From an uncultured Mycoplasmatota bacterium (GTDB taxonomy: Bacteria; Bacillota_I; Bacilli_A; RF39; UBA660): a DNA stretch of 5,251 nucleotides. The notes under the pieces are model-generated. The model was not told the DNA's origin. It was given only the letters and a program-made list of their open reading frames with translations, and searched no databases. The stretch's first letter is position 1. Every line of letters begins with the position of its first letter. This document shows, piece after piece, positions 4,718 through 5,251 of the stretch. Location: NCBI GenBank assembly GCA_947645535.1, contig CANSDD010000085.1:1-5251 (forward strand). Reading direction: 5' to 3'. Both the position numbers and the translations under genes were made by a program.

Positions 4718-4807
4718 TTTGTTTAACAAACTTTTCCCACTTTCATTGAACTTTGTTCAACAAAACGTGTTCGTTTGTTATAACTTTTTTAGAAAAAAGT
4801 TAACAAA
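4718..4807. repeat. Cluster of TTTGTT/AACAAA dyads
   Basis: TTTGTT and AACAAA face each other at 4718-4723 and 4725-4730. AACAAA recurs at 4759-4764. A long hairpin runs from TTTGTT (4774-4779) through a two-base bulge and nine-base arms (4782-4790 and 4793-4801) to AACAAA (4802-4807), overlapping the stop codon of the gene ending at 4800. TTGAAC/GTTCAA (4746-4751 and 4755-4760) lies between. The long hairpin may act as the 3' end of that gene's mRNA, though no terminal T run follows on the minus strand. Confidence 0.5.
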
Positions 4808-5251
4808 AATCTTCTTCATTAATATTATCTGGTATTGTTTCAAACACATCTCTAATATTAACTTTTATATCATTAGGATTATTTTTTGTTGCAAGCATTC
4901 CCATTGATATCCAGTTCTCATTTCCATTGTTATTATCTTGCAATGGGAATATTCTAATTGGAACTTCACCATTTTTTAGTGGAAGCATATCTAATTTTTC
5001 AGTTTCTTTATATAGTGTCCCTTTATAAAAATTTACTTCATAATATTCATTTAATCTATATAAGTGTTGCATAACTTCTTTAATAGGTAAATATTCACTA
5101 TATCTAACAATCGTATCAGTACATATACCATTGAAGTTATAAGTAAGTGGTCTTTGCTTATCAATATAACCTTGCTTATATAATTCTTCAAAATCGCTAT
5201 AAAATGTACTTCTAAAGTTTATTTGTTTAATTTCGTAATTATTGCTTTTCA
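4800..5251 (-). CDS. Unknown protein, C-terminal part (runs off right edge)
   Basis: The frame stays open from the stop codon at 4800 to the window edge, giving about 150 residues. An internal ATG at 5072 would give only 90 residues, but it lacks a Shine-Dalgarno site and the open frame continues for nearly 60 codons upstream, so a longer gene starting outside is more likely. I do not recognise it. The first third is rich in Tyr and charged residues with helix character (FEELYKQGYIDKQRP), the middle has short strand-like segments (YYEVNFYKGTLYKE, EVPIRIFPLQ), and the tail is acidic (IPDNINEEDFC). There is no membrane segment. It lies 5' of the oriT and mob on the same strand, so it may belong to the mobilization or replication module, but nothing in the visible part says so. 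Confidence 0.6.
   Translation of the reverse strand, partial: KSNNYEIKQINFRSTFYSDFEELYKQGYIDKQRPLTYNFNGICTDTIVRYSEYLPIKEVMQHLYRLNEYYEVNFYKGTLYKETEKLDMLPLKNGEVPIRIFPLQDNNNGNENWISMGMLATKNNPNDIKVNIRDVFETIPDNINEEDFC

Larger units (their letters stand above)
4431..4799. other. Non-coding control region with dense inverted repeats (oriT region)
   Basis: This 369-base stretch holds no convincing gene. From the mob side it contains the mob promoter with an overlapping dyad, a candidate oriT with two adjacent stems, two hairpins sharing a loop sequence around a 33-base near-palindrome, and a set of dyads built on TTTGTT/AACAAA. Inverted repeats cover a large share of it, far more than in the flanking genes. 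This is typical of transfer or replication origins. No replication initiator gene is visible, so transfer is the better-supported role. Confidence 0.7.

Noticed and set aside
4719..4907. Plus-strand open frame of 62 residues
   Set aside because: It crosses the AT-rich hairpin region and the antisense of the gene ending at 4800, with low-complexity Phe/Ile/Asn content and no start signal.

Overview
The window is strongly AT-rich, with dense coding, good Shine-Dalgarno sites, mainly AGA arginine codons, TGG for tryptophan and TAA stops. This fits a low-GC member of the Bacillota (gut Clostridia or Bacilli type). Every supported gene reads on the minus strand, so transcription runs from base 5251 towards base 1.

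In transcription order the window holds: (1) the C-terminal part of an unrecognised protein (4800-5251); (2) a 369-base non-coding region packed with inverted repeats (4431-4799), containing a candidate transfer origin (oriT) and a good promoter; (3) a MobV/Pre-type relaxase (3087-4430); (4) an unusually long, tandem-domain ThyX thymidylate synthase (1817-3019); (5) a dTMP kinase two bases after it (1143-1814); (6) a terminator, a promoter and a structured leader (941-1138); (7) an 88-residue unknown protein (647-913); (8) a 107-base leader with a possible tiny ORF and alternative hairpins (540-646); (9) the N-terminal catalytic part of a large serine recombinase, cut by the left edge (1-539).

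A large serine recombinase plus a MobV relaxase with adjacent oriT is the plan of mobilizable elements of the Tn4451/Tn4453 kind. The inferred whole is an integrative mobilizable element in which the recombinase moves the DNA in and out of a replicon and Mob starts transfer with help from another conjugative element. Its visible cargo is a dUMP to dTMP to dTDP cassette (thyX-tmk). Neither element end is visible.

The points most worth following are the ThyX homologue, whose two halves each keep a different part of the catalytic signature; the MobV-like nick sequence in the loop of an inverted repeat; the hairpin cluster between the unknown gene and the oriT; and the structured leaders ahead of the two recombinase-module genes.
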